From contig JARGXX010000095.1 of the NCBI GenBank assembly GCA_030374765.1, positions 1,612,001 to 1,676,000 of the forward strand: a stretch of DNA of 64,000 nt. The letters are read 5' to 3'. A model generated the notes under the pieces. The model made no database searches. It was not told the origin of the DNA and worked only from the letters and a program-made list of their open reading frames with translations. Positions within the stretch are counted from its first letter, which is position 1, and the number at the start of each line of letters is the position of its first letter. Shown piece after piece: positions 19,565-28,860 of this stretch. Position numbers and translations under genes: made by a program. The stretch comes from Agarophyton chilense. Taxonomy: Eukaryota > Rhodophyta > Florideophyceae > Gracilariales > Gracilariaceae.

Positions 19565-22111
19565 ATGGAAAACAGCTGGAACTGGACGGCTACCCCCGCG
19601 GGATCTACCGACGGCCAGGGCATGCGCCCCTCGAACCCGGTGGCTGTTGGTCACAACGCCCAACCTCCAAATGCTTATTTTGTCCCTAATCCTTCGACAG
19701 TCAAGGACCCGATGGTCATTCCGGGCAGAAGCGTTGACCCAGCTGCAACCGGTGTCATTGATCCCATCAGCCATAATGGGCACCCTCCGTTGCTTGGGAT
19801 GGGGTGGCAATCCATCCAGCTCAGCCACCCCAACGACACCATTGTGCTGCCAGGCGTGAGTGGATTGTTCGGCGGCTCTCAGCTTGATGGGCACTTGATG
19901 TTCCGAGGCCTCACGCCGCCAGTTCATTTCGGTTATGGCGCGAGCTCGACGCCAAGTCTTGGTGAGCAGCCGGCAAACGTGGGCCACTTGAGCACGGGCA
20001 ATGTGTCCATCCCACAGCCGCAGCCATCAATTTACGACGCCGTTCTCCAAGCGGACACGCACGGGGTGCTGACGCGGCTCGCTGGCAACTACGCGCCAGC
20101 TGCTGTAGCCCCCACCCCACTAGCTTCCGGCAACATGCGGATGGCGGCCGCCCAAGTGTACAAGCCCGACGAGAGAGCTCAAGTTGGTGAAGCCATCGTC
20201 GTGGGAAACGGGCAGGCCACTGCAGTGGCGACCGGGGCCACTAGGCCGCACACAGGACCCTACAAGCAACAGGGGTCCCCGGCGCACCCGGATCAGTCCA
20301 CGCAGGGTGACTCCTTGCACTTTTCGGTGCCGTCGATTCCCGTGGAACCGTCAGCGACGCTCTCGGACATTCGTCCCGCTGACAGCAAGGAGAGCGTCGG
20401 CAGCGCGGGGGAAAAGGCTCGTGAAACGGCTTCCGAGGCCCAGAGTGCCGGGCGCCGCGGGACAAAGCGGAAGCCTAGGACATACTCGCAACCAACTCCG
20501 AGCCAGTATTGTCACATCTGCTCGCGGCGCCCTGATCCGGAATTCCCGCATTTCAAGTGTGGAAACCTGCTTCAGGCGAGATGCAGGAAAGTAATCTGCC
20601 ACAAATGCTTCGAGACGCACAAGTGGGACAAAGAGGCAGTCCGAAATGCGGGAGCTGGCGAGTGGCTCTGCACACACTGCCGAGATGAGTGCCCGCCTTA
20701 CGCTCAGTGCGCCATCTACAACCGCACATCAAAGCGGCGCAGGTTGAAGCTGATGAACCACAGAAAGAAGAAAAGCAGTGGTGGTGAGCCGGTTGCCAAC
20801 GGCTCCGAAGAGGCCGAGAAGACAGCAGCCTGTAGTCGTGCGCCACTGGGCGAGCCCAGGCCGACTGCTTTGCCAATTACGTCGGGCGGCAAGGCGGTGG
20901 CGCAAAACCCGCTCGCCGAGGGGCACCAAGGCTTGAGCATGGCTGTGGCACAGCAGCCGCTCGCGCAGGGGCACCAAGGCTTGAGCACGGCTGTGGCGCA
21001 GCAGCCGCTCGCCGAAAGGCACCACGGCTTGAACATGGCTGCTGCTGCTGCAGTTGGTGGTGCTGGCAGCCTAGCATTGCCTGCGCCGATGGGCGACAGC
21101 AGGCGCGGCGCCGAGCGTGTGCCAAAGAAGAAGGGAAGGGTGAAAAGGATCACCAAACGCCACCGAAAGGACGAGATCGGCCCCAAGCCGAAGAAAGCGA
21201 GGACGGAAGAAAGAGTGGTGTTGGCCAGAAGCAAACAGGAGCTTGTGGCCCAGATGCAGAGGCATGGCGGGGACATTCGCGAGATGATACGCCACAGCGG
21301 GGCGGCACAGCAGGGCAATGCCAAGGAGGAAACGGGCAATGCGGCACCCGGGGCTGTGGGCGTCGACGTTGGAAAGCCGGAGATGGATGCGCTTGGGGTA
21401 CAGGAAGAGCATGGGGTGGCGCCGGGGCGTGCGGTGGTTGGGCGTGAGCAAGGCCAAGGCCATGCGTGCGGTGGCGCAGCGCACTGTGAGGAGCGTGCGC
21501 CACGCGTGGGCGCATGTTTGGGGGAGAAGTGCGGTGGGGGTGTGGAGGGCGGAGATTATGTGGACGCCAAGGGGAGGATGGCAGAGGGTGGTGCTCAAGG
21601 TGGGCACAAGACGGTGAAGACGGTGGGCGAGGGTGTGGCGGCGCAACGCGGAGCAAGTGAGGGTGTTGCGGCGCTGTTTGCGGGCGGCGTGCAAGAAGTG
21701 GGCACGAAGGGGTCGATTTTGGAATCACTCGAGCTCGATGAGGCGTTGTTTGGGGCAGAGCACGAGTGGTTTGGGGGCAAACAGCGCGGGGGCGAAGAAA
21801 AGGGTGTTGGGGAAGGCGGCGGCAAGAAGGCGGCAACGGCGCCACGGGATGAGGCGCGGGCGGCGTTCGGAGTGAGCGCGCTCGGGGAGCTGGAGGAGCC
21901 TTTGCTTGCGGATGAATTGCAGCAATTGCTGGACGCAAGCGCTGAGGCCAGTTTGCGGGAAGCCGGGGTGGGGGTCGGGGGGAGGGATGCCAAGGAGGAG
22001 GGCATGGAGGAGTTGGGCACCGAGGAGCGGATGGAGTTGATGGAGGCACCGGTTGCGGATGACGATTCCGAGGTGGGGTGTTGGTCTCTGTCGGTATTAC
22101 AAGGGCTGTAG
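19565..22111 (+). CDS. zf-4CXXC_R1 (CDCA7-type) zinc-finger protein, left copy
   Basis: 848 residues from the ATG at 19,565 (the frame is open 15 bases further, without ATG). The centre holds a multi-Cys zinc domain: SQYCHICSRRPDPEF, then KCGN, RKVICHKCFETHKW, EWLCTHCRDECPPYAQC and a basic run SKRRRLKLMNHRKKK. The CxxC spacing and the WLCTHCRDEC block match the CDCA7/zf-4CXXC_R1 family, nuclear proteins linked in animals and plants to HELLS/DDM1 chromatin remodelling and DNA methylation. The rest is Ala/Gly/Pro-rich and probably disordered, with three 16-residue repeats of the form AVAQQPLAQGHQGLST at about 20,895-21,040 and several basic nuclear-localisation-like clusters. GC-rich codon use leaves long open frames on the other strand. 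The right copy differs at about ten residues. The chromatin role here is inference. Confidence 0.7.
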   Translation: MENSWNWTATPAGSTDGQGMRPSNPVAVGHNAQPPNAYFVPNPSTVKDPMVIPGRSVDPAATGVIDPISHNGHPPLLGMGWQSIQLSHPNDTIVLPGVSGLFGGSQLDGHLMFRGLTPPVHFGYGASSTPSLGEQPANVGHLSTGNVSIPQPQPSIYDAVLQADTHGVLTRLAGNYAPAAVAPTPLASGNMRMAAAQVYKPDERAQVGEAIVVGNGQATAVATGATRPHTGPYKQQGSPAHPDQSTQGDSLHFSVPSIPVEPSATLSDIRPADSKESVGSAGEKARETASEAQSAGRRGTKRKPRTYSQPTPSQYCHICSRRPDPEFPHFKCGNLLQARCRKVICHKCFETHKWDKEAVRNAGAGEWLCTHCRDECPPYAQCAIYNRTSKRRRLKLMNHRKKKSSGGEPVANGSEEAEKTAACSRAPLGEPRPTALPITSGGKAVAQNPLAEGHQGLSMAVAQQPLAQGHQGLSTAVAQQPLAERHHGLNMAAAAAVGGAGSLALPAPMGDSRRGAERVPKKKGRVKRITKRHRKDEIGPKPKKARTEERVVLARSKQELVAQMQRHGGDIREMIRHSGAAQQGNAKEETGNAAPGAVGVDVGKPEMDALGVQEEHGVAPGRAVVGREQGQGHACGGAAHCEERAPRVGACLGEKCGGGVEGGDYVDAKGRMAEGGAQGGHKTVKTVGEGVAAQRGASEGVAALFAGGVQEVGTKGSILESLELDEALFGAEHEWFGGKQRGGEEKGVGEGGGKKAATAPRDEARAAFGVSALGELEEPLLADELQQLLDASAEASLREAGVGVGGRDAKEEGMEELGTEERMELMEAPVADDDSEVGCWSLSVLQGL
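20895..21040 (+). repeat. Three 48-base tandem repeats in the zinc-finger gene
   Basis: Three consecutive units encode AVAQNPLAEGHQGLSM, AVAQQPLAQGHQGLST and AVAQQPLAERHHGLNM. The last unit differs between the two gene copies. Confidence 0.85.
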
Positions 22112-22457
22112 CGAGAGCAAAGCTTAGTGTGGGGTGCAATATCCTTGGAAAGTTTCCGTGGGGAAGGCGATACGAGCCATGGCGATAGCAGCTGAAGGCG
22201 GCGCAAGAAAGGGCGGCGGGGGCGAAGCGATCGGGAACGCGCAGTGGCGACTGGGCGAGGCCGAAGAAGACTACAAATCAGGAAAACGTGGCGCGCGGCG
22301 AAACGCACCAATGGGATTGCACGGCAGCGCAACGCTCGGCGTGCACGCGACGCGTATGTTGAGCGGCGCCGAGATACAGCAGGGTGTATGTAAATATGGC
22401 AAGTCTTTCAAAAACGTATTCCATCCCCAAAATTTCCGGGAATTGACGTTTTGGCTA

Positions 22458-22640
22458 CAGTACAGCCAACGAACTCAGTGTTACAAAAATTGAAGTAAAA
22501 ACGTTTCGAAAACGGAACCTTTATTGCATCATAACTACTAAAATGCGAGTTCGGTATTTTGTTCTAGCTTTAGCCTGTTTAACGCTTATACAACGCTTCG
22601 ACATTGATTCTATAAAAAGACTGATAGCATTACTGTCAAT
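22458..22640 (-). mobile_element. Tc1/mariner end, identical to the right-arm element
   Basis: After the target TA (22,456-22,457), 183 bases beginning CAGTACAGCC match without visible difference the end of the Tc1 element at 47,668-47,850, including the last transposase codons. Beyond 22,640 the sequence drops abruptly to a diverged relative of the same transposon. Confidence 0.85.
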
Positions 22641-22900
22641 TGTTCCCCAGCAATCCTTGATACAATTTGTCACGTAAAAAACAGTTTAAAATTACCTTTT
22701 TTACTAGCAAATCATTCAAGCCAACATTTATCCAAAGCTTTTGAATAAAAATAAAATCAAGAAAAGGGACAGATAAATACATACCTGTCCTAATTAAATT
22801 ACTGAAAAAATGTTTCAAAGCATTTTTTCTTGTGCGTAAATGTATTGTCCTTCTATATGATAACATTTTTCCATACATACAAATGAAAAACGATAGCCAA
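22641..22900 (-). mobile_element. Diverged Tc1/mariner remnant joined to the identical end
   Basis: Alignment to the right-arm element continues past 22,640 but at only about 65-70 percent by eye (for example CCAGCAATCCTTGATACAA against CCAGCAATCTTTGATACAA). This is therefore a different member of the family. The left Tc1 is a chimera of two copies. Confidence 0.5.
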
Positions 22901-23802
22901 TAGTTTTTTAATATCTCACTATTCTACTTAACGTTAAATTGCTATCAAATGCAGCAAACTACATTCTTCTTCAATATAAATATATTTCACCCAATAACGT
23001 TATCAAAAACTTATTTCACTTGTTCGTAAGTATTGTTTTGGTTTTTTATGGGTGATTCCGACTAAAATTGTAACAAACTGAACCGCCAAGAATATACATT
23101 TTCCAATTTTAGAAGATGAAACCTTTCTCACAGCTTTTATAGTATGTTTCTGCAGCACATGTTTCAACATCATTGGCTTTGTGATGGTTTTTTACAATGA
23201 CTTTTTTTTACTTGGAACTCTTTTGAATGTCTGACACGAGATGATATTACAGGTACGGTTGTACGTAAGACACACTATATCGGCTCGACAGCCATTTTGC
23301 ACTTCTCAAAACCACAACAATACAACAAAAACAATACACCTTGAGGAGCAAATCCCGGCGACGGGAAGTGCTCTCAACTGGGCGTTGCTCTACACACATA
23401 ACAAACAAACAAAAAGCGGTGAACAACGCAAAGGGTAGGATAGTCTCCGAACAAGAGCTTTATTTCAAATACTAGAAGCACAGAAGCTATAGGTGCCTTT
23501 TAGTCGATTGCGATATAACATGATTCCTAGCGAACACCAAGATGGTCATAGGTTGGTCGTTTGTTTTCCTTTGCCTTTTTCACTCGGTATCAGGTGCTGT
23601 TAAGTATTCCACGAGACAAAGGAGGTACTTGACTATAATGCCTACACTGTGTTGTGCCACAAGATAATTATTCTAAAAGAAACGAATGAATTTTTTGGTG
23701 CTCACACCGTACAAGTGTACAGCAGTTCAGTGCTAATAAAATAATTCTGGTTTCAAATGTTTCTCTGAACTATTCTTCTAATAATATCTCGTTGCCGAGA
23801 AC
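22901..23802. other. AT-rich stretch without recognisable gene
   Basis: Very AT-rich with short frames only. It may contain the rest of the diverged Tc1 element, but I could not identify catalytic motifs or the other terminal repeat. Confidence 0.4.
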
Positions 23803-23807
23803 AGTAC

Positions 23808-24671
23808 TGTAGGACAATGCCCCCAAGGGGGAAAACCTACGAAGACGTCCGGATCTTCCTCTCACGAGGTAACCGGCGCGGTAGAGCCCTCCCAGGGATC
23901 GGCGCGCAATGCCGGGTGTAAGCCGGAGCCGAACCGTTGCGACGGGCGCAGGGAGGCTGAAAGAAGTCGAGGATTTCCGCCGAAGCGGTGCTTGCGTATC
24001 CTCTGAGGAGGCAAAACCCACGAGAGTGGCGAGCACGACAGGTGTCAGTGCGAGCCGCAAGAGCGGGAATTGCCCAATGAAGGGGAGGAAAATGGGAGGA
24101 AAATGGGAACGGAAGCAAGAGGGCGAGGTTGACCACGAGTCGCAAGAGAGGACTTGGGAATAGCCGGCACTGCCGGGTGTAGCAAACCGTATACACGGGC
24201 AGAACCACAAAAGTTGGAATAGATACCCAACACACGAAGGCTGCTTGAACGTCCAAGGGAATTTGGAAGCCGTGCACCACGGGAAATCCCTCCGTAAGGA
24301 GTTGTATATTCGCGCAGGCGGTTCGACCCAGAGCCAAGATCTGGAAGACCAAGATCACCCTTGTTAGGGAGACTTTACTGGACCGGCGGCCGCGAGGCCG
24401 GCGGCCTAAGTACTGTAGTCACCGTAGAATAGAATAAAAAAAGTCTATCCTAAATAGCTAAATGTCCGTCTAACACAGGGGCCAATCTGGCGGCCACGTG
24501 TCGCGCGGGCGCTGCGTCCACGCGTATGGCACCCGGTCCCGCCGGTGCATCACCGGCGTTCCGGCCATCGCCGTGAAAACGGATTACTCCTACTCATAAC
24601 GAGGTTGCACGCCAGAGGCTCCGGAAAAAACTTAAGTCCCCGAAAACCTCCCTGGAGGACGTTGCTCTTCA
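23808..24671 (-). repeat. Solo LTR, Ty3/gypsy family B (second copy)
   Basis: 864 bases, the reverse complement of the unit at 6,105-6,968, flanked by the target duplication AGTAC (23,803-23,807 and 24,672-24,676). Equal length and clean duplications on both copies mark both as solo LTRs. Confidence 0.9.
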
Positions 24672-24899
24672 AGTACCAAGAATAGCTTATGAGAAACGTA
24701 TATCGACTTCCATGATTCTCGACCATTCGATGTAATATGCATCCTGAATGCCACATATCCCTCTCCTTAAGCGTGGAGCACCCGCAACATAAGAACAAAA
24801 AAGCTTATCTGCAGCGTGCTTCACTCCGGCTTCTCAGTCTCAACAAACACCAAACTTTGCATCTCAACACGACCGCTCTATAGATCTCCTTGTATAACC

Positions 24900-26560
24900 T
24901 GCGACATTAGCGATGAGAAATCCCCGCTATGTGGTGAATCCACCAACGTTGTACAAGGACCTGAATAAACCGCCACATCATCAAACCACTGCCTCTTCGG
25001 GACGTCCCGCTCCGATACCTCGATGAGTACGGCTTCCAGTTTCTTCCCCGGGTCCTAGCCCAGCATTTATTTCTTCCACAGCGGCCCTTTTGCAACAATC
25101 ATCGTCTGCTACTCAGTATTTCTTGCACTATGGGGACATCGTCGGGATGAATCCGATGCATCATACTGCCCTTTTCGCTCGTTCTCTCTGGTATTACCCT
25201 GCTGCTATCCACCACTAAAACCTTATCCATCAATACGTAGTCGCTGGTCGACTTCTGGATGATATTCCGTGGTTTACGCTATTCACGAGCGACTGTCTCA
25301 GTCACTGTTCGATTCCAAACACCGCGGTAAGCAGCTTTGTCTCCGAAAGCGTGGCGGAAGCCCGCGAAACGTTCCCTCGATTAGTGTCCCAGCGGATGCG
25401 CCGCTTGATTGGGACCGTTCCCTTAAATGAATGTTGGAACTTCGATACCTGTATCGCCAGAACGAACTGATAAGCCTACTTCTATGTCGAGGTTCTCGCG
25501 GATTCGGATGTCCAACCGTGGCGCAGCATACGCCAAGTTCCCAACAGGGCTATCTTTTTCGACAATCTTCAAATACGAGCGGAGTTCTGCTACCGTCGCA
25601 AGCCCAATAATACCTATTGGAAATTCCCTCGATTGCAAAGACGCACTCGATCACGATTAGGATATTTGCTCCCGTACCAAATGCTGGAGATTAACCGAAT
25701 TCGGTGCAACTTGAGCATCGGACACTACGTTCTCATCCCCTTTTATTGGGATGAAATCGAGATTCCTCGTGGTGTCCCATAGAGCTTCCACCAGTGAATA
25801 CCTACGTGGGTTCCCGACTTGGAAATGATCCGTTGTCCGGATATTGGGTAGTCTTCTACAGTGAATTCATCGGGAATATGGATATTTTCGTCCTTTTAGA
25901 TGTATATGACAACAATCGTCTGTGATACATGAGCCAAGTGGCCCGAACACTTGCGAGACAGCTCAATATTTCCCTAGTGTCGGAATCACTTGCAAATCAC
26001 GAAGAGTTTCAGCACTTGATGAGTGTCATGGAACAGATTGACTGGGCCCTGGTTCTCAGCGAACAGAATGCAAGAGGTAGACATCTCCGTGATCATTTCC
26101 CTGGAAGAAGGCGTCTGATGGAGATTTTGTATGGTGTGATCCTTGGACCAGACAACGCATCGACGGCGATCATGCCAAGACCCAACGAGAAAACCCGAGA
26201 GCAATACCTCCTACACATCCAATAGGCTATCGATATGAGTTTGTGCCTCTTAATTCTGACGCACTCGAGGACAAGCTCCAAGAAATCGATTACAATGAAG
26301 AGCCTGCAGAGAAGGGTCTCGAAATTACCGTTCAAAAGAAAAATGACTGCATTGAGCCGATCATTATTGCCGAAACACAAGCGAGTGGCCGCGAATCAAC
26401 AGCGACAGCTGATAAACAAAGTCCTGCGTACGAATCAAAATAGACGGTGGAGTATTCCCACAATGCCGAACTCGACAATCAGAGGCGGTTCCCCGAAGAA
26501 GCTGGGATTCCTGCGGATGCCATTCAAGGAGATCGACAGAAGATGCTGAGTCTCTTGTGC
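24900..26560 (+). mobile_element. Degenerate ORFx copy (gypsy-associated antisense ORF family)
   Basis: The plus strand carries, spread over several frames, a diverged relative of the 645-codon ORFx at 38,322: RRTRSRLGYLLPYQ here against RRARSRFGYLVPYQ there, VYDNNRL against VYDQYRL, and a match around EQIDW/DQLDW. No gag-pol of a matching minus-oriented element follows; a plus-oriented gypsy LTR begins at 26,806. This is therefore an isolated fossil piece of another element, with many breaks. Confidence 0.6.
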
Positions 26561-26805
26561 TCTTCAATGAGAAACCACTCTGGCGCATCAAGCCCGTGAC
26601 GTCGCACCTCAGTCGTACTATATTAGACCGTCTAGCGGTATAGTCTTGAGATAAGCTCCTTCACTTATTCTTAAAGATGCTTTGTCCTCTTCTTTTTCTT
26701 CTACTCCCTGGTTCTCAACTTCTTTCATCCTCTCCATGATACTTCATGCTACTTATTGTTCCACTAAGAATTAAATTTAATCAGGCCTTCCTGAGACAAT
26801 CGAAC

Positions 26806-27251
26806 TGTGAAGGAGCGATGATAACGGTTGAGCTCTGTAGTCCGCCGGGCCCTGAAGTATCTTACAGGCGACGGGTCGACGGGTCGACCTCAGGTGGATT
26901 CAGGTAGATTATTCATTTATTTCAATTAGTGTAATAGATTAGCATTACAGTGCCAGGGAGACCTCAGGGCCTCGCCAGTACTATTTACTTGGCTCGATTG
27001 ACGCTTCTCCCTTAGAGTAAGGGAGGCACCGTTAGGATACTAAATAACCCTCATTGGTACATTAGTTCCATCCTTTGGTCTTCAAGCCATCGTTTCCGTA
27101 TCTCCAACCTGTAGGACTACGCAGTAAACGCCAGCCCACTGCACAAAGTACTCTGGGAGTGCCACTGTCAAGGATTCGAACCTTAGGACCCACTCTACAA
27201 CGCTACCACCGGTCGAGACCCGTACGCTGACCCAACAGTCATCGCGTTACA
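26806..27251 (+). repeat. 5' LTR of the family A gypsy element
   Basis: 446 bases, TGTGAAGG...TTACA, paired in family with 878-1,324. It contains the same tRNA-like block at 27,159-27,212. Confidence 0.8.
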
Positions 27252-28289
27252 TTTTGGTCTCCCGACTTAGAAATCTTTGGAATAATTGAACGGACAACTG
27301 TAACGAAGAATTATCCGGATTCTAACATTTGGTTTACTTCCCCAACGGACCAGAAGTACAGAAGCAACCTCCATTATGGATGCTGAAACCACACCCAACC
27401 GACCAGACCATAGGACTCCTACGGCAGGACGAAGTGCAACTGCAACGCCGGCGATGTTGCCTGACACTCAGGTTGATACCGCTAGCCACCGCAGGAGCAT
27501 GAGGAGCCAGCCGCAAGAAGTATTAACCCCCCTGAATAACCCTGAAAGAATTCGCCGAGAACCCATTGTGGACGCGCGTTTACGAGAATGCCTCCCAAGG
27601 GCCACCTCGAGGCCAGAGAAACCTCAAAGGGAAACCCACCAGACCGAAGGAACTAGAGAAAATATGCCGGCAGGGCTTGCCGACCTTCTCGGGCCCCGTC
27701 TTCCTGAGCTCTGCTCAGCCCATGTGAATTCCATTGTGGATGTGTGCGACTCGCTACGGCGATCGCTGACCATACGGATTACCTCATCGCTCGAATCGTT
27801 CCGAAGTTAATGGAGCCTGAATTATTTATAGACTCCCTCCTGCAGGCCGTTCAAGGAGCAGTCACTCGCCAGGCAGGCAATTTGGTCCATAGGACAACTC
27901 CACCACAGATTAACCATCCGGTCTCCATATGAAAACCCCCAACCGAACCACGAAAAGTGGCGGCATTATTCGCCCCTCGCCGAGAATACCATCATGAAAA
28001 CCCAATGGTGGGACAATTTTGGAGCGGAAGAGAAGCTCTGCGTCTAGTTGAGAGACAGATTGCTCATCAGGAAAATCCAAGGGAGGAACGAGCAAGCAGC
28101 ATAACAGAAGCTCCGCGTCTAAATAAGAGACCGCTTGCCCCACCCGACGGATTGTATGAGGTACAGCGACCTCAGGGCTCCATCGGATCTGCTAGAGAGA
28201 TCGATTTTTTAGGTCACTACTCCGCTGAAAAGAAGAAAAGAAGCAACCGTTGGAGAAAGAAGTGTAGTATTCTACTATGTCGGGGAATC

Positions 28290-28860
28290 CGATAGGTTGA
28301 TTTTTCGCGAAGTCGCTGTTGTAACTCGTAAGTGAGTGTTGTCATCAGCATTGTGATATGAAACGGCATCCCGCATAGGATGCCTAGAGGCAGAATTTCT
28401 TAGTGAAACACGGGGCGTCATGGGTCGAGTGGCTTACCACGGAGCGCGCATAGTTGCGACCCTTCCTAGGGGAATGCCATATTGGCAACGGCGCATGTAG
28501 TGGCGATCCACGTGGAGGGCTTTACTACCCTTTGTAGCTAGACGTCCATTAGCGACCATACCCATACAGTGGTTTGGCTAAGTGGCTGACCACTGGGTAT
28601 TATTTATATTTTTATTTGGGCACTCACCCTGGTACACAGTTTATAGTGTACCAGAGGTGAGCGCCGAATCCAAGTAAATGAGACAACATGGGCATCATGA
28701 CTATTCTGTTCCTCGCTTAGGATTCCTTAACCGGAGATCCGGACGAGCTGTAATAGATAGTCAGCCCCCAACCACTTAACGAGCCGTCTCATACCTACGT
28801 TCCATCAACGTTTTACAGTTGCACTGTACACCCTCGCTGGCGAGTAGTGGCCTTACACCC
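28290..28860. other. Noncoding stretch inside the old gypsy gag region
   Basis: About 570 bases without a credible frame, with LTR-like texture (a run of AT around 28,600 between GC-rich flanks). I could not find matching ends with a target duplication, so its nature is open. Confidence 0.3.

Larger units (their letters stand above)
12830..22640 (+). repeat. Left arm of a large inverted duplication
   Basis: The whole interval is repeated in mirror image at 47,668-60,040 with the same four genes and intergenic DNA. The inner 0.5 kb (22,112-22,640) shows no difference that I could find, while the outer NB-ARC gene differs by roughly 7-8 percent of residues. The outer boundary, near 12,830, is approximate. 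The inner boundary at 22,640 lies inside a Tc1 element. This arm lacks the insertion found at 57,784-59,859 in the right arm and so shows the pre-insertion state of that site. Confidence 0.85.

Noticed and set aside
21150-22139. 329-codon open frame antisense to the zinc-finger gene (and its mirror 48,169-49,158)
   Set aside because: Pro/Ser/Arg-rich low-complexity translation produced by GC-rich codon use of the sense gene; no domain, and no codon-level support independent of the sense frame.
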